This document shows positions 1-7,874 of a stretch of DNA of 64,000 nucleotides, piece after piece (position 1 is the stretch's first letter; each line of letters begins with the position of its first letter). The position numbers were made by a program, and so were the translations under genes. The notes beneath the pieces were generated by a model, which was not told the origin of the DNA, ran no database searches, and worked only from the letters and a program-made list of their open reading frames with translations. This DNA is from CAYQQQ01 sp964420125 (GTDB taxonomy: Bacteria > Actinomycetota > Acidimicrobiia > Acidimicrobiales > Microtrichaceae): assembly GCA_964420125.1 (NCBI GenBank), contig CAYQQQ010000011.1, forward strand, positions 1 to 64,000. The letters are read 5' to 3'.

Positions 1-654
1 AAGGGATCGCGGCCCCTCCAACCCCCTCATGTGCCCATCAACTGCGGAACTCGGGCGTGAGAGCGTGACGAAATCGGGCCAGCGGTCCTCCTCGATGAAC
101 ACCCGCAAGGACCGCTGCGCCGGCACCGGGTCGCCCTCGCCGGGGCTCCGCCGTCGACGCGTCTCTGGCAGGCCCTGGAGATCGCCAGCGTCGGTCCCGT
201 CCAGCTCGGCGAGGATCAGGTCTCGCAGCGCCCAGCCGGTCCAGAGGTAGCGGCGCCGGGCGTCGGTGCTGAACGCCTCGAGCGCATCGGGATCGACCAG
301 GAGCTTCACGGTCCGTCCACGACGCTTGCGTTCGCCCTGCACGTCTGGCTCGGCAGCACGGGCCTGTTCACGCTCCAGCGCCCGTTCCGCCCGTCGGAGC
401 TGCGTCTGGGCCTCCCTGATCTCTCGGCCGAAACGAGTGAGCTCCCCGAGCAGCCGGCGGCGTTCGTCCAGCAGGGCCTCCAGCTCCTCGACGCGGGCCC
501 GTTCGGCCTCGACCTGCTCGGCCAACGGAGCGATGCCCTCCGCGGCACGCTCGATGTTGGCGTCGAGCTGCCGCTGGCGCGCCTCGGACTCAGCGGCGTC
601 GACCTTGTACTCCGAGCGCTCCGGCGCTTGGTGGCGCAGTGGTAGCCAGCTCAT
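1..654 (-). CDS. hypothetical coiled-coil protein, cut by the window edge
   Basis: An open frame runs without a stop from an ATG at 654 to the left edge (218 codons seen), so the 3' end lies outside the window. Residues about 20-105 are dense in Glu, Arg, Leu and Ala with heptad-like spacing, which predicts a long coiled coil. A basic stretch (GERKRRGRTVK) follows, then a mixed segment with YLWTGWALRDLILAEL and, near the edge, LRVFIEEDRWPDFVTL. I do not recognise the family. Its ATG overlaps the stop of a possible short upstream frame as ATGA. The steady codon pattern and coherent composition support a real gene; function is unknown. Confidence 0.6.
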   Translation of the reverse strand, partial: MSWLPLRHQAPERSEYKVDAAESEARQRQLDANIERAAEGIAPLAEQVEAERARVEELEALLDERRRLLGELTRFGREIREAQTQLRRAERALEREQARAAEPDVQGERKRRGRTVKLLVDPDALEAFSTDARRRYLWTGWALRDLILAELDGTDAGDLQGLPETRRRRSPGEGDPVPAQRSLRVFIEEDRWPDFVTLSRPSSAVDGHMRGLEGPRSL

Positions 655-887
655 GACGACGCTCCGGGCGTCCCCGGCAGCCACCGGCAGCCCCGGCAGC
701 CTCCGCGCACACGCGCCAGTCTGTGCCATTCCCTGACCAGCCTGCGAAGGCGACGCGTGAGCCGACAGTCGCGTCGAAATCCAGCGGCAGTGGCCTCGGG
801 CTGCAGCGCTGGGTAGCTCCGAGTCCCGTGCGGCAAGCCTGCGGAGGCCGGACTCTCAGGGCCAGGTCCAGGTGACATCACGATCAT
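651..887 (-). CDS. possible small Arg-rich protein upstream of the coiled-coil gene
   Basis: A frame of 78 codons from ATG 887 ends in a TGA that overlaps the ATG of the coiled-coil gene by four bases, the arrangement of translationally coupled genes. The C-terminal half is rich in Arg and Trp (RRLRRLVREWHRLARVRGG). No domain is recognised and no clear Shine-Dalgarno sequence precedes the ATG. The overlap is the main argument for it; in DNA this GC-rich it could be chance. Confidence 0.25.
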   Translation of the reverse strand: MIVMSPGPGPESPASAGLPHGTRSYPALQPEATAAGFRRDCRLTRRLRRLVREWHRLARVRGGCRGCRWLPGTPGASS

Positions 888-1193
888 GGTCGTCCTTCCG
901 GGTGTCGGTGATCGGACGGACCCTTGCGACGGCGTCTGACCACGGACCTGACCACGCCCGCCGCCGGTGTCACAGCGCTCGTGTAGACGTTCAGGAGTGG
1001 CAGCGTCACGCACTCGGGGGTCCTTCGATCGGTGGAGCCCTGGCGAACGGTGCGATGCGCTCGATTGCCGCAGACCGGTCCTCGAAGCGGATTACCGTCA
1101 CGGGGTGTTGGCATGCGTCGAAGTCGAGGAGCCAATGGGTCCGGTCGAGCAGGTCGCTCGCCGCTCAGAGTCGGGGAAGGAGCCGGTGGTCAG
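888..1193. other. intergenic region upstream of the restriction-modification operon
   Basis: No convincing gene. It should hold divergent promoters for the leftward coiled-coil gene and the rightward methyltransferase, but I could not pick a clear -35/-10 pair. An AAGGAG near 1176-1181 is the likely ribosome binding site of the methyltransferase. Confidence 0.4.
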
Positions 1194-2867
1194 ATGAGCT
1201 TGGACCTCCAGGTTCCCGGGGCCCGACCAGCCGACAGCGACGAGCACGGCGAGGTCTTCACTCGGCGGTGGGTCGTCGAGCTGATCCTGGATCTGGCCGG
1301 CTACACGGCCGACCGGGACCTGGCCGCCATGACCGCGGTTGAACCCTCGTGCGGCGCGGGGGCGTTCCTCGGGCCGATGGCCGAGCGCCTGTTGACCGCA
1401 TGCCGTCAACACGGCAGCGACATCACCGCCGCCACGAACGCCATCCGTGCGTTCGATCTGCTGGAGGACAACGCCGAGATCGCCCGTAAGGGGGTCGTTG
1501 CCCAGCTCATCGACGGCGGCGTCGATCAGCGCGACGCCGAGGCGCTGGCATCGGTGTGGGTCAGGTCGGGCGACTTCCTCCTGGCCGATCACGACGAGCA
1601 GTCCGTCGACTTCGTGCTCGGCAACCCCCCGTACATCCGACTCGAGAACGTCCCTGCCGAGCGGAACGCCGCCTACCGGCGGGCATGCCCGACGATGCGC
1701 GGACGAAGCGACATCTTCATCGGCTTCATCGAGATGGGCCTTCGACTGCTCAGGCCCGAAGGAGCACTCGGCTTCATCGTCGCTGACCGATGGATGAGGA
1801 ATCAGTACGGCGCCGCACTCCGGGCCTTCGTCGCGGAGCGGTTCTCCGTCGACGCAGTGATCGAGATGCACGACGTCGACGCCTTCGAGGAAGAGGTGTC
1901 GGCCTATCCGGCGGTCACGGTGATCCGGCGTCAGCCCCAGGTGCGTCCGCTCGTCGCCTCAACCACTCGATCGTTTGGTGAGCATGACGCGCGTCAGTTG
2001 ACCGACTGGGCGTCCTCCCCCCGACCCGAACCGTTGGCGCTCGACGGCGTGCACGCAGCGACGTTGCCCGGGTGGTTCGACGGTGAGGAGTCCTGGCCGT
2101 CTGCCACCCCGGAGCAACTCGCCGTGCTCGCCGACCTCGAGCAGCGGTGCCCGCCGCTGGAGGACAAGTCAACGGGTACGAAGGTCGGAATCGGCCTGGC
2201 GACGGGCGCCGACGAGATCTACATCACCCGCGACCCATCAGCCGTCGAGCCAGAGCGGATGCTCCCGCTGCTCATGGCGAGGGATCTCGCTTCGGGGTCC
2301 ATCGCATGGTCCGGCACCTACCTCGTCAACCCCTGGGATCAGGACGGCCTGGTCAACCTCGACGACTGGCCTCGTCTGCGCGACTACCTCGAAGCCCACG
2401 GCGATCGACTGAGGGCGCGCCATACCGCCGTGAAGGCACCGGCCCGTTGGCACAAGACGATCGATCGGGTCACCCCTGGCCTGAGAGCGACCCCGAAGCT
2501 CCTGCTTCCCGAGATGAAGGCCTCGGCCCACCCGGTGCTCGACGAGGGCGCCTACTACCCGCATCACAATCTCTATCACCTGACCTCGAGCGCCTGGGAC
2601 CTAGAGGTTCTGGGCGGCCTGATGCTCTCCGATGTCGCCAATCTCTTCGTCGGTTCCTACTGCGTGAAGATGCGCGGTGGGTGCTACCGCTTCCAGGCGC
2701 AGTACCTCCGCCGGATCCGCGTGCCCAGCCTCGACCAGGTCGGCCCCCAGTCGCGACGAGCCCTCGCCAAGGCGTTTCGCGCACGCGACGTCGAAGCAGC
2801 AACGGCGATCGCGCTTCCTCTCTACGGCCTGACCGATCTACCGCCAGCACACCCGAGGACCCGTTGA
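1194..2867 (+). CDS. Type II restriction-modification N6-adenine DNA methyltransferase (Eco57I/TaqI-like)
   Basis: A 557-residue amino-methyltransferase that would methylate adenine in the recognition site of the adjacent nuclease. Motif I (SAM binding) is VEPSCGAGAF at about residues 49-58 and catalytic motif IV is NPPY at 144-147. A predicted target-recognition region fills the C-terminal half, ending with a TaqI-type specificity segment (KMRGGCYRFQAQYLRRIRVP). The frame stays open upstream to 1032, but ATG 1194 is chosen: AAGGAG lies about 12 bases before it and the sequence upstream is low-complexity Arg/Gly. The stop overlaps the TTG start of the nuclease gene. The target sequence cannot be read from the protein. 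Confidence 0.9.
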   Translation: MSLDLQVPGARPADSDEHGEVFTRRWVVELILDLAGYTADRDLAAMTAVEPSCGAGAFLGPMAERLLTACRQHGSDITAATNAIRAFDLLEDNAEIARKGVVAQLIDGGVDQRDAEALASVWVRSGDFLLADHDEQSVDFVLGNPPYIRLENVPAERNAAYRRACPTMRGRSDIFIGFIEMGLRLLRPEGALGFIVADRWMRNQYGAALRAFVAERFSVDAVIEMHDVDAFEEEVSAYPAVTVIRRQPQVRPLVASTTRSFGEHDARQLTDWASSPRPEPLALDGVHAATLPGWFDGEESWPSATPEQLAVLADLEQRCPPLEDKSTGTKVGIGLATGADEIYITRDPSAVEPERMLPLLMARDLASGSIAWSGTYLVNPWDQDGLVNLDDWPRLRDYLEAHGDRLRARHTAVKAPARWHKTIDRVTPGLRATPKLLLPEMKASAHPVLDEGAYYPHHNLYHLTSSAWDLEVLGGLMLSDVANLFVGSYCVKMRGGCYRFQAQYLRRIRVPSLDQVGPQSRRALAKAFRARDVEAATAIALPLYGLTDLPPAHPRTR

Positions 2868-3748
2868 CGTCGGACGAGACCGCGCCGATCCCGCGCGGCC
2901 GGCCCCGGAAGACCAGCGATGTCGTGGCGAAGAGCCCTGCATGCCGGCCGCTCCGGGAGCTCTACCAATGGGCGGAGTCCGAGTCGATCGCCAGCTGGGA
3001 GCAGCTCGAGGAGCGGTTCCTTGCCGCGATGAGCGAGTTCGACACGACCCTCGCTGCGACCGCTAAGAACCCGGAGAGCGAGGCCGCGCGGAGCGTCGCG
3101 GGAGACCTCCAGAACGGCAAGGGGGACTTCTTCAACGACATCCTCGCCCTGCTTCTGGAGAACTGCTCCGGAATCGAGGACCTCTACGCACGAAGCTCCG
3201 TGCCCGGTCTCATCGTGGAGACCCACAACCTCGACGGCGTGTACCCGAACACGGGGGAGATCGGGTTCCTGCTCGAGGCGAAGATGATGGGAACACCTCG
3301 GCACGCGCTCAACCCGAAGCAGAAAGAGCGAGGGCGGCCGGGATCGGCGGACATCAACAAGCGAGTCAAGGAGCTCGCCTTCAAGGCCATCGACCTCAAG
3401 GGCGAGCACAGCCGCCGGCGGACCGCGCAAGGCGGACGCCCGAGCGACGGCGGGCCCGGTGGGGGCGATCTCTCGACCTGGCTGCACGCGAATCCGCCGC
3501 GCATCTACTTCTTCGTCGGCGCCCGAGTCATCAGCGAGTCGGACTTCCGTCTCCTCCTCCGCTGGTGCGCCGCGGCGCAGCAGATTGTCGATGCGGTGGG
3601 GGTGTTCTGCTACGAGCCTGTCGGCGACTCGCTGACGACCTATCGCCGAAAAGCAGGCGTGCCGACTGACCTTGCGATCGAGCGGGTCCTATACCGAGCC
3701 TGCCTTGATCTGCGGTCGCTTTCGGCCGCCAAGTCTTCGGGCCGATAG
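2864..3748 (+). CDS. Type II restriction endonuclease, PD-(D/E)XK-like
   Basis: A 294-residue protein immediately after the methyltransferase. The start is a TTG whose last two bases begin the methyltransferase TGA (TTGA overlap), so translation is probably coupled and nuclease output kept low. A PD-(D/E)XK-type active site can be proposed: Asp124 in NLDGVYP, then Glu138 and Lys140 in FLLEAKM, with a preceding helix GKGDFFNDILALLLE. KQKERGRPGSADINKRVKEL follows and may bind DNA. Assignment as the cognate nuclease rests on this motif plus position; I do not recognise a named family. No other in-frame ATG near the junction would keep the N-terminus. Confidence 0.75.
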   Translation: MTSDETAPIPRGRPRKTSDVVAKSPACRPLRELYQWAESESIASWEQLEERFLAAMSEFDTTLAATAKNPESEAARSVAGDLQNGKGDFFNDILALLLENCSGIEDLYARSSVPGLIVETHNLDGVYPNTGEIGFLLEAKMMGTPRHALNPKQKERGRPGSADINKRVKELAFKAIDLKGEHSRRRTAQGGRPSDGGPGGGDLSTWLHANPPRIYFFVGARVISESDFRLLLRWCAAAQQIVDAVGVFCYEPVGDSLTTYRRKAGVPTDLAIERVLYRACLDLRSLSAAKSSGR

Positions 3749-3843
3749 GCGTTCAATCCTCAACCTGCTGAACCCCACGTGGGCATCGGCGCATGTTGTC
3801 GGCCCGTTGAACTTCCGCGAGTGATGACCGCTGCGCTCCCCAC
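3749..3843. other. short gap between convergent genes
   Basis: 95 bases between the restriction nuclease and the leftward HEPN operon. It contains the palindrome CCCACGTGGG at 3774-3783 and no strong terminator hairpin. Confidence 0.5.
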
Positions 3844-4620
3844 TCAGGCAGGGTGGAGCAGTCTTCGCTTCTCAACTTCGGCCATGCCGTTCGTGGTTAT
3901 GTGCGCCCGTCCGGTGTCAGGGTGCAGCAGAACGAGACCTTTATCGTCCTGCCGCTTGATCGCCTTGTTGAGATTGCTCCTGTCCGAATAGCGCATCTGA
4001 CGCTGGAGCTCGGGGACGCTGAGGCCGGCATCCCGCCCCGCCCGGTATAGGAAGACGAGCAATAGGTCCCCTACGGCGAGGTGCTTTGAGCAGACGGGCT
4101 GGCCGTCGATCTCCTCGACCACGGGTATCTCACGCGTCACGAGGTCCGTGATGATGGCGTGTGCCTCGTCGGGAGTAACCGAGTGGAAGACACGGACTAG
4201 CTCCGCCATGATCCAGTCCAAGGTGCTAACGACGAGGGTTGCGTCCTGCAGGTTCGGGTCGATGCCATCACCGAGGTGTGCGACGTCCCGCGTGTTTCGG
4301 ATGCCGTAGATGAAGTACAGCGCCTTCGGGATGTGGCGGCGGACCGACTCATGGGCGTGCGGAGCTTGGGCGAATGCCTGCAGTCGCTTGTCGTTGAGCG
4401 GAGGCAGCGTCTTCCCAAGCTGGGTGTAGCTGCCCATCAGCTCGTGTTCGAGCACACGGGTAACCGCCTCGCAGAACCTGCCGCCCTCGACGGCGGTGGG
4501 GCGATGGTCGCCGAGGTAGTAGCGCCGCTTGGCCTCGGCGTAACCGGCTAGCACCTCGTCCGCGAGGTCAAGGGGCATTCCTGCGGCTACGAAACCCGCA
4601 CGGACGTCGCTCTCGAGCAT
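3844..4620 (-). CDS. HEPN-motif protein with C-terminal winged-helix-like region; candidate ribonuclease effector
   Basis: A 258-residue protein. Residues 108-115 read RNTRDVAH, which fits the HEPN ribonuclease signature R-(polar)-x(4-6)-H and resembles the abortive-infection C-terminal (Abi_C) pattern, where RN...H is followed by a helix ending in a hydrophobic stretch (LVVSTLDWIMAELVRVFH). Residues about 185-258 (VPELQRQMRYSDRSNLNKAIKRQDDKGLVLL) look like a winged helix. The ATG at 4620 shares its A with the TGA of the upstream gene, so the two are translationally coupled. HEPN proteins in such islands are usually RNA-cleaving toxins; activity here is inferred. It could also be a non-catalytic sensor. 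Confidence 0.65.
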   Translation of the reverse strand: MLESDVRAGFVAAGMPLDLADEVLAGYAEAKRRYYLGDHRPTAVEGGRFCEAVTRVLEHELMGSYTQLGKTLPPLNDKRLQAFAQAPHAHESVRRHIPKALYFIYGIRNTRDVAHLGDGIDPNLQDATLVVSTLDWIMAELVRVFHSVTPDEAHAIITDLVTREIPVVEEIDGQPVCSKHLAVGDLLLVFLYRAGRDAGLSVPELQRQMRYSDRSNLNKAIKRQDDKGLVLLHPDTGRAHITTNGMAEVEKRRLLHPA

Positions 4621-5300
4621 CAGTTCTCGTGGTCAGACTTTCCGAGAACCCGGGCCACTGCCTTCGAGAACTCGTCCTGCCAGCCGGTCTTAGAGGTGAG
4701 TGCTTGGCTTGCGCCGGAGCCAACTGCTGCGAAGCCCGGAGTGGCCTTGATGTACGAGGCCCCGTTGTTCGAGTCATGGCAGTGCTTTGCCTTACACAGG
4801 GTGCTGATGTCCTTGAACGGGATCTTCGTGTGCCCGGTCCCTGCAAGCACCAAGCCTCCCAAGAGGGCCGCGAGGTTCTTGGTCCCGGCGCTCTTGTTGC
4901 TACCGATGTTCTTTGAGATCACCTTGATCTCGAGCTCGCCGTTCTCGACGTGAAACACATCGCCCAAATCGGCGGTGCTCACGCCAGTTTCGGCGGACAC
5001 CTTCTCGAAGAGCTCCGCCTGGTCGGGCAACCCCGTCAGAACGCTCGGAGCCGAGCTGGCACTCCCGCCACCCGCTGCGGCCGTCCTCCTGGCCGCAGGC
5101 TTCTTGGGGGTGCGCACGGCTGGCGACGCTGCGCTTGTCTTGGCGTCGGCTGACGACTTGTCGGTCTCCACCGGAGTCGGGGTGCCGGCCGCCCGAATAT
5201 CTGCGAGGGCGAGAGGAAGCGCAGTCGCCCAGAGCTCCTCTGGGATGCCCGCATCCTTGACCGCCTGCATGGCCTGCTTGAGGGCCTCAGAGGTATCCAT
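4620..5300 (-). CDS. unrecognised protein, first gene of the HEPN operon
   Basis: A 226-residue protein in three parts: a helical N-terminus (1-38), a flexible Ala/Pro/Lys/Ser linker (about 39-88), and a folded domain (90-226). That domain contains a helix pair (ELFEKVSAETGVSTADL), two strands (VFHVENGELEIKV) and an HTH-like stretch ending in KDISTLCKAKHCHD. I do not recognise the family; the C-terminal pattern hints at a winged helix. It is coupled by a one-base overlap to the HEPN gene, so it may be its antitoxin, sensor or DNA-binding regulator. No Shine-Dalgarno sequence precedes ATG 5300, and a -10-like TACCGT ends eight bases before it, which suggests a leaderless message. Confidence 0.6.
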   Translation of the reverse strand: MDTSEALKQAMQAVKDAGIPEELWATALPLALADIRAAGTPTPVETDKSSADAKTSAASPAVRTPKKPAARRTAAAGGGSASSAPSVLTGLPDQAELFEKVSAETGVSTADLGDVFHVENGELEIKVISKNIGSNKSAGTKNLAALLGGLVLAGTGHTKIPFKDISTLCKAKHCHDSNNGASYIKATPGFAAVGSGASQALTSKTGWQDEFSKAVARVLGKSDHEN

Positions 5301-5308
5301 GAACCATT

Positions 5309-5346
5309 ACGGTAGCAGATGGCTGCGCCGACTTACACGCGTGTAA
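5309..5346 (-). promoter_or_regulatory. promoter/operator of the HEPN operon: palindrome plus -10-like element
   Basis: TTACACGCGTGTAA at 5333-5346 is a perfect 14-base palindrome, 33-46 bases upstream of the start at 5300. On the minus strand a -10-like TACCGT (5314-5309) follows. With about 18 bases of spacing the -35 region would fall inside the palindrome. A protein bound there would block transcription, as in autoregulated toxin-antitoxin operons. The palindrome is seen directly; the promoter and repressor are inferred. Confidence 0.45.
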
Positions 5347-5656
5347 CTCCGCCCCGGGCTGCAGCATGGGGAGACGGTGGTCGTGGGGACGAACCCTGCG
5401 GAAGCGACGCGGCGAAAGGTTCATGGGGGCGAACTGTGACGAGATCCGCGTCCATGCTGTGCTGGTCCGCACGTTGGCCTGCGCTAAGCGGCCGACAGCA
5501 ACGGAGCCGCCACAACCCTGAGCTCCAGCACGGGCCCGAGCTTGCTCGTTGGAGCCCGAAGGGCTGCTCCGCACTCGACGCAATTCGGGACTTCGTGTGC
5601 CAGTGGAACCACCGAGAGGGAGGGCCGTCCCGGGCGGGTACTGTCCCGAAGGGAGG

Positions 5657-5685
5657 TTGTGGCTCGGGCGACACTGCGGTACCAT
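5657..5685 (+). promoter_or_regulatory. possible promoter of the LOTUS operon
   Basis: TTGTGG (5657-5662), a 17-base spacer and TACCAT (5680-5685) form a reasonable sigma-A-type promoter. It would give a leader of roughly 185 bases before the start codon at 5878, long enough to contain the hairpins at 5791-5872. The -35 is only half-consensus. Apart from this, 5347-5790 shows no gene. Confidence 0.3.
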
Positions 5686-5790
5686 CGATGCCAATCCACG
5701 GGTCGAACGTCCTGAGACCTTCTCGTGGGGGTGCCTATCGGGCGTCAGGAATCCGCCCAAGGCGACGTAGGCTGATCGCAATTTTCTGCT

Positions 5791-5872
5791 CAGTCCTTCG
5801 ATGGAATCAAGGTCTTTGTAGAGAATCCCAGCTCTGACGGGCTGGGATTCTCTAGCCATCGCGGAAGGACTG
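5791..5872 (+). promoter_or_regulatory. nested inverted repeats in the leader of the LOTUS operon, burying the ribosome binding site
   Basis: Outer arms: CAGTCCTTC-GATGG (5791-5804) can pair with CCATC-GCG-GAAGGACTG (5856-5872), 14 base pairs around a three-base bulge. Inside lies a perfect 14-bp hairpin, TAGAGAATCCCAGC (5819-5832) with its complement at 5841-5854, around an 8-base loop. The right outer arm contains GGAAGGA, the evident Shine-Dalgarno sequence of the ATG at 5878. The folded RNA would therefore hide the ribosome binding site. It could equally be a protein-binding DNA or RNA operator. There is no U-tract, so a simple terminator is unlikely. Confidence 0.6.
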
Positions 5873-5877
5873 ACAGG

Positions 5878-6702
5878 ATGGAAGTTTCGGACTGGATTGC
5901 GTCGGCCGCTCGGGAGAGGGCTGTTCAGGGATCTGAGCTCGCTCAACGGCTCAGAGCCCGGTTTCCGGGTTGGACTCCGCAGGCGGCGGGCGCCCGGAAC
6001 TTGCGAGACTTCGTCGACCGGTTCGTCGACGGGGTGGGTGTCATCGGGCATTCCGGGATGGACGTGGTCTACGGGACGTCAGACCTTGCTGTTGACGCTG
6101 TTCGCCCAGATGCGCACCCATCCCCGGACTCCGCTGAGACGAACTTCTGGCGTGTTTGGGTGAGTCCCAATAGCCCGTACGCCCTTCTGATCGACTTGGA
6201 GTCGGGCCAAGTCACTCAGGTTCCTCGACCGGAATCGCAGACTGGTTCGGGCGAAGTGCTCCAGCCCGCCAGTTCTGAAGTCCACGAGGAGATCGCGAAG
6301 GAGTTCGCGAGCAAGTTCCCGACGGAAGCACAACGCTCCGCGATCATCGGCGGCAATCCGGGGTGGTGGCGCGAATGGCAAGCGGGGCTGAAGGCCGAGG
6401 GGCTCGAGGCAGCCTGGCTCGAGTACCGGACATCCAGGTTGGAGTCGACTCTTCGTGAGCGCCTTCGGGACATGGTCGTCGAACCAGCTGTGCTGGAGAA
6501 GGTGTTCGCTGGAATCGTCAAGGGTCGCGGCGCTCGCCCTCGCGTGGTAGGGACCAAGCGCACCCCTCAATCGACGGAACGGCAGGAGCTCGAGTCGGTG
6601 CTGCTGGCAGTGATCCCGCGGATGGACGTCGGCGATCTGCGAGAGCTGAAGGTGCCGGTAGGCCTTCTCCTCGACGCGCTCAGTCAGCATCGATCGACCT
6701 GA
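5878..6702 (+). CDS. OST-HTH/LOTUS-like domain protein
   Basis: A 274-residue protein. Residues 3-70 (a helix ending SELAQRLRARFPGWTPQAAG, then LRDFVDRFVDGVGV and VVYGTSD) match the layout of OST-HTH/LOTUS RNA-binding domains: helix, xLxxxLxxRFPGF-type motif, then a short two-strand wing. The rest (WRVWVSPNSPYALLIDLESGQV; EIAKEFASKFPTEAQRSAI; GWWREWQAGLKAEGLEAAWLEYRTSRLE) is a mixed alpha/beta region I cannot name. The start is fixed by GGAAGGA nine bases upstream. The next gene begins 12 bases after its stop. LOTUS domains bind RNA in known proteins; a role in sensing or binding RNA here is inferred from one domain only. Confidence 0.65.
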   Translation: MEVSDWIASAARERAVQGSELAQRLRARFPGWTPQAAGARNLRDFVDRFVDGVGVIGHSGMDVVYGTSDLAVDAVRPDAHPSPDSAETNFWRVWVSPNSPYALLIDLESGQVTQVPRPESQTGSGEVLQPASSEVHEEIAKEFASKFPTEAQRSAIIGGNPGWWREWQAGLKAEGLEAAWLEYRTSRLESTLRERLRDMVVEPAVLEKVFAGIVKGRGARPRVVGTKRTPQSTERQELESVLLAVIPRMDVGDLRELKVPVGLLLDALSQHRST

Positions 6703-6714
6703 AGTCGCATCGCG

Positions 6715-7461
6715 ATGCGGTTCCTATTCGTCTACGAGGATTTCGCCGCGCCAACCCGCGATCTGTTGGCCGAGCTCGCTGTCTCCGATGTTCGGATCAT
6801 CATCGCCCGCCGAGGTGAGACTGAGCCGCGGCCGGGCGATCGTCGACTCCTCGAGGCGAACGAGGGTGCCGAAGCGGCTGCCTGCCAGATCAACCGTAGG
6901 TATCGCAAGGCAGTGGTGCCTTACGTCCGCTTCACGGTTGAGCCGAAGAAGTTCCGGGTTGATGACAAGCAACTCCGGGAGTGGCTCGTCGGGGGTGAGG
7001 AGACCCCAGCTGAAAGAGCAGCGGGCCCGCCAGCCGATGCGTTCACGGATGCCGCAGCGGCTTCGCCTGGCTTGCGACTTCATGCCCAGGCACTCAGCGT
7101 TGCCGACCAGTTGGACGAGTCTCGCTGGACGTTCGCAGCGAAGGCCGCCCGAATGCTTGGTCGGCTGGGTTCGGGCGATCCGGACTTGGAGCCTCTCCGC
7201 AATTGGGAGGCCGCCTACGGGTTGAAGTTCGCCGTCAGTGGCCAGGTGAGTTACTCCTACAGCAGCGTCCTCGGAGGAAAGCGCCACTCGGTCGACAGCG
7301 AGTGGCACCTCAAGGCCGGCGATCGGACTACCCGGGAGCGAGCTGCACGGATCTACTTCACCCAGATCAAGTCCGGCGAGGAAACGCGGGTACTAGTCGC
7401 TTACGTCGGGCCTCACCCACCGGACGGTGCGTACTCGGCTGATTTCGGGGACCACGGCTAG
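6715..7461 (+). CDS. unknown protein, second gene of the LOTUS operon
   Basis: A 248-residue protein with no recognised family. The N-terminal 90 residues alternate strands and helices (MRFLFVYEDF, VRIIIARRG, KAVVPYVRFTV). A linker rich in Ala and Pro follows, then a C-terminal half ending in ARIYFTQIKSGEETRVLVAYVGPHPPDG. That stretch resembles the strand pair of RelE/ParE-type folds, but the similarity is short. No Shine-Dalgarno sequence is seen in the 12-base gap, so it is probably translated by coupling. The pairing with a LOTUS-like protein and the island setting suggest a two-component defence or toxin-antitoxin unit. Confidence 0.55.
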   Translation: MRFLFVYEDFAAPTRDLLAELAVSDVRIIIARRGETEPRPGDRRLLEANEGAEAAACQINRRYRKAVVPYVRFTVEPKKFRVDDKQLREWLVGGEETPAERAAGPPADAFTDAAAASPGLRLHAQALSVADQLDESRWTFAAKAARMLGRLGSGDPDLEPLRNWEAAYGLKFAVSGQVSYSYSSVLGGKRHSVDSEWHLKAGDRTTRERAARIYFTQIKSGEETRVLVAYVGPHPPDGAYSADFGDHG

Positions 7462-7643
7462 GGTCCGAGGTGATCCGAAGCCTCCGAAAGAGGCATCCCG
7501 CACCCGTAGCTCGGTCTAGGCCGCTTGGTAATTGCCCGAGCCGAGCAGTGGAGGGGCAGTGGTGTGGGTCCCCCCTCCGACACGAACCGCGACAGGTGAG
7601 ACGACGAGCCACTCGAATCGGTGGCAACGGGTAGCCTGAGCGG

Positions 7644-7874
7644 ATGGAGTTCCGCCGAGTGACCGTGGATCCGGACCGGATGGGTGGCGTGCCGTGTGTA
7701 CGTGACCTCCGGTTCCCGGTGGCGTCGGTCGTGGCGATGGTCGCCGACGGCATGTCGGTCGCTGAGATCCTCGCTGAGCACCCGGACCTCGAGGCGGCCG
7801 ACATCTCCGAGTCGCTGCGCTACGCGGCCCTCGCGGTCCAGGAGCGAGAGCTCCCGCTTCTGCGTCCGGCGTGA
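7644..7874 (+). CDS. DUF433 antitoxin
   Basis: A 76-residue protein with the DUF433 signature: DPDRMGGVPCVRDLRFPVASVVAMVADGMSVAEILAEHPDLEAADISESLRYAA. DUF433 proteins are HTH antitoxins usually paired with DUF5615 PIN-like toxins, and such a gene follows with a GTGA overlap (7871-7874). It should neutralise the toxin and probably autoregulate the operon. The length is normal for the family. Confidence 0.9.
   Translation: MEFRRVTVDPDRMGGVPCVRDLRFPVASVVAMVADGMSVAEILAEHPDLEAADISESLRYAALAVQERELPLLRPA

Noticed and set aside
3774..3783. CCCACGTGGG palindrome between convergent genes
   Set aside because: Ten bases, no gene starts nearby to regulate, and such GC palindromes are frequent by chance.
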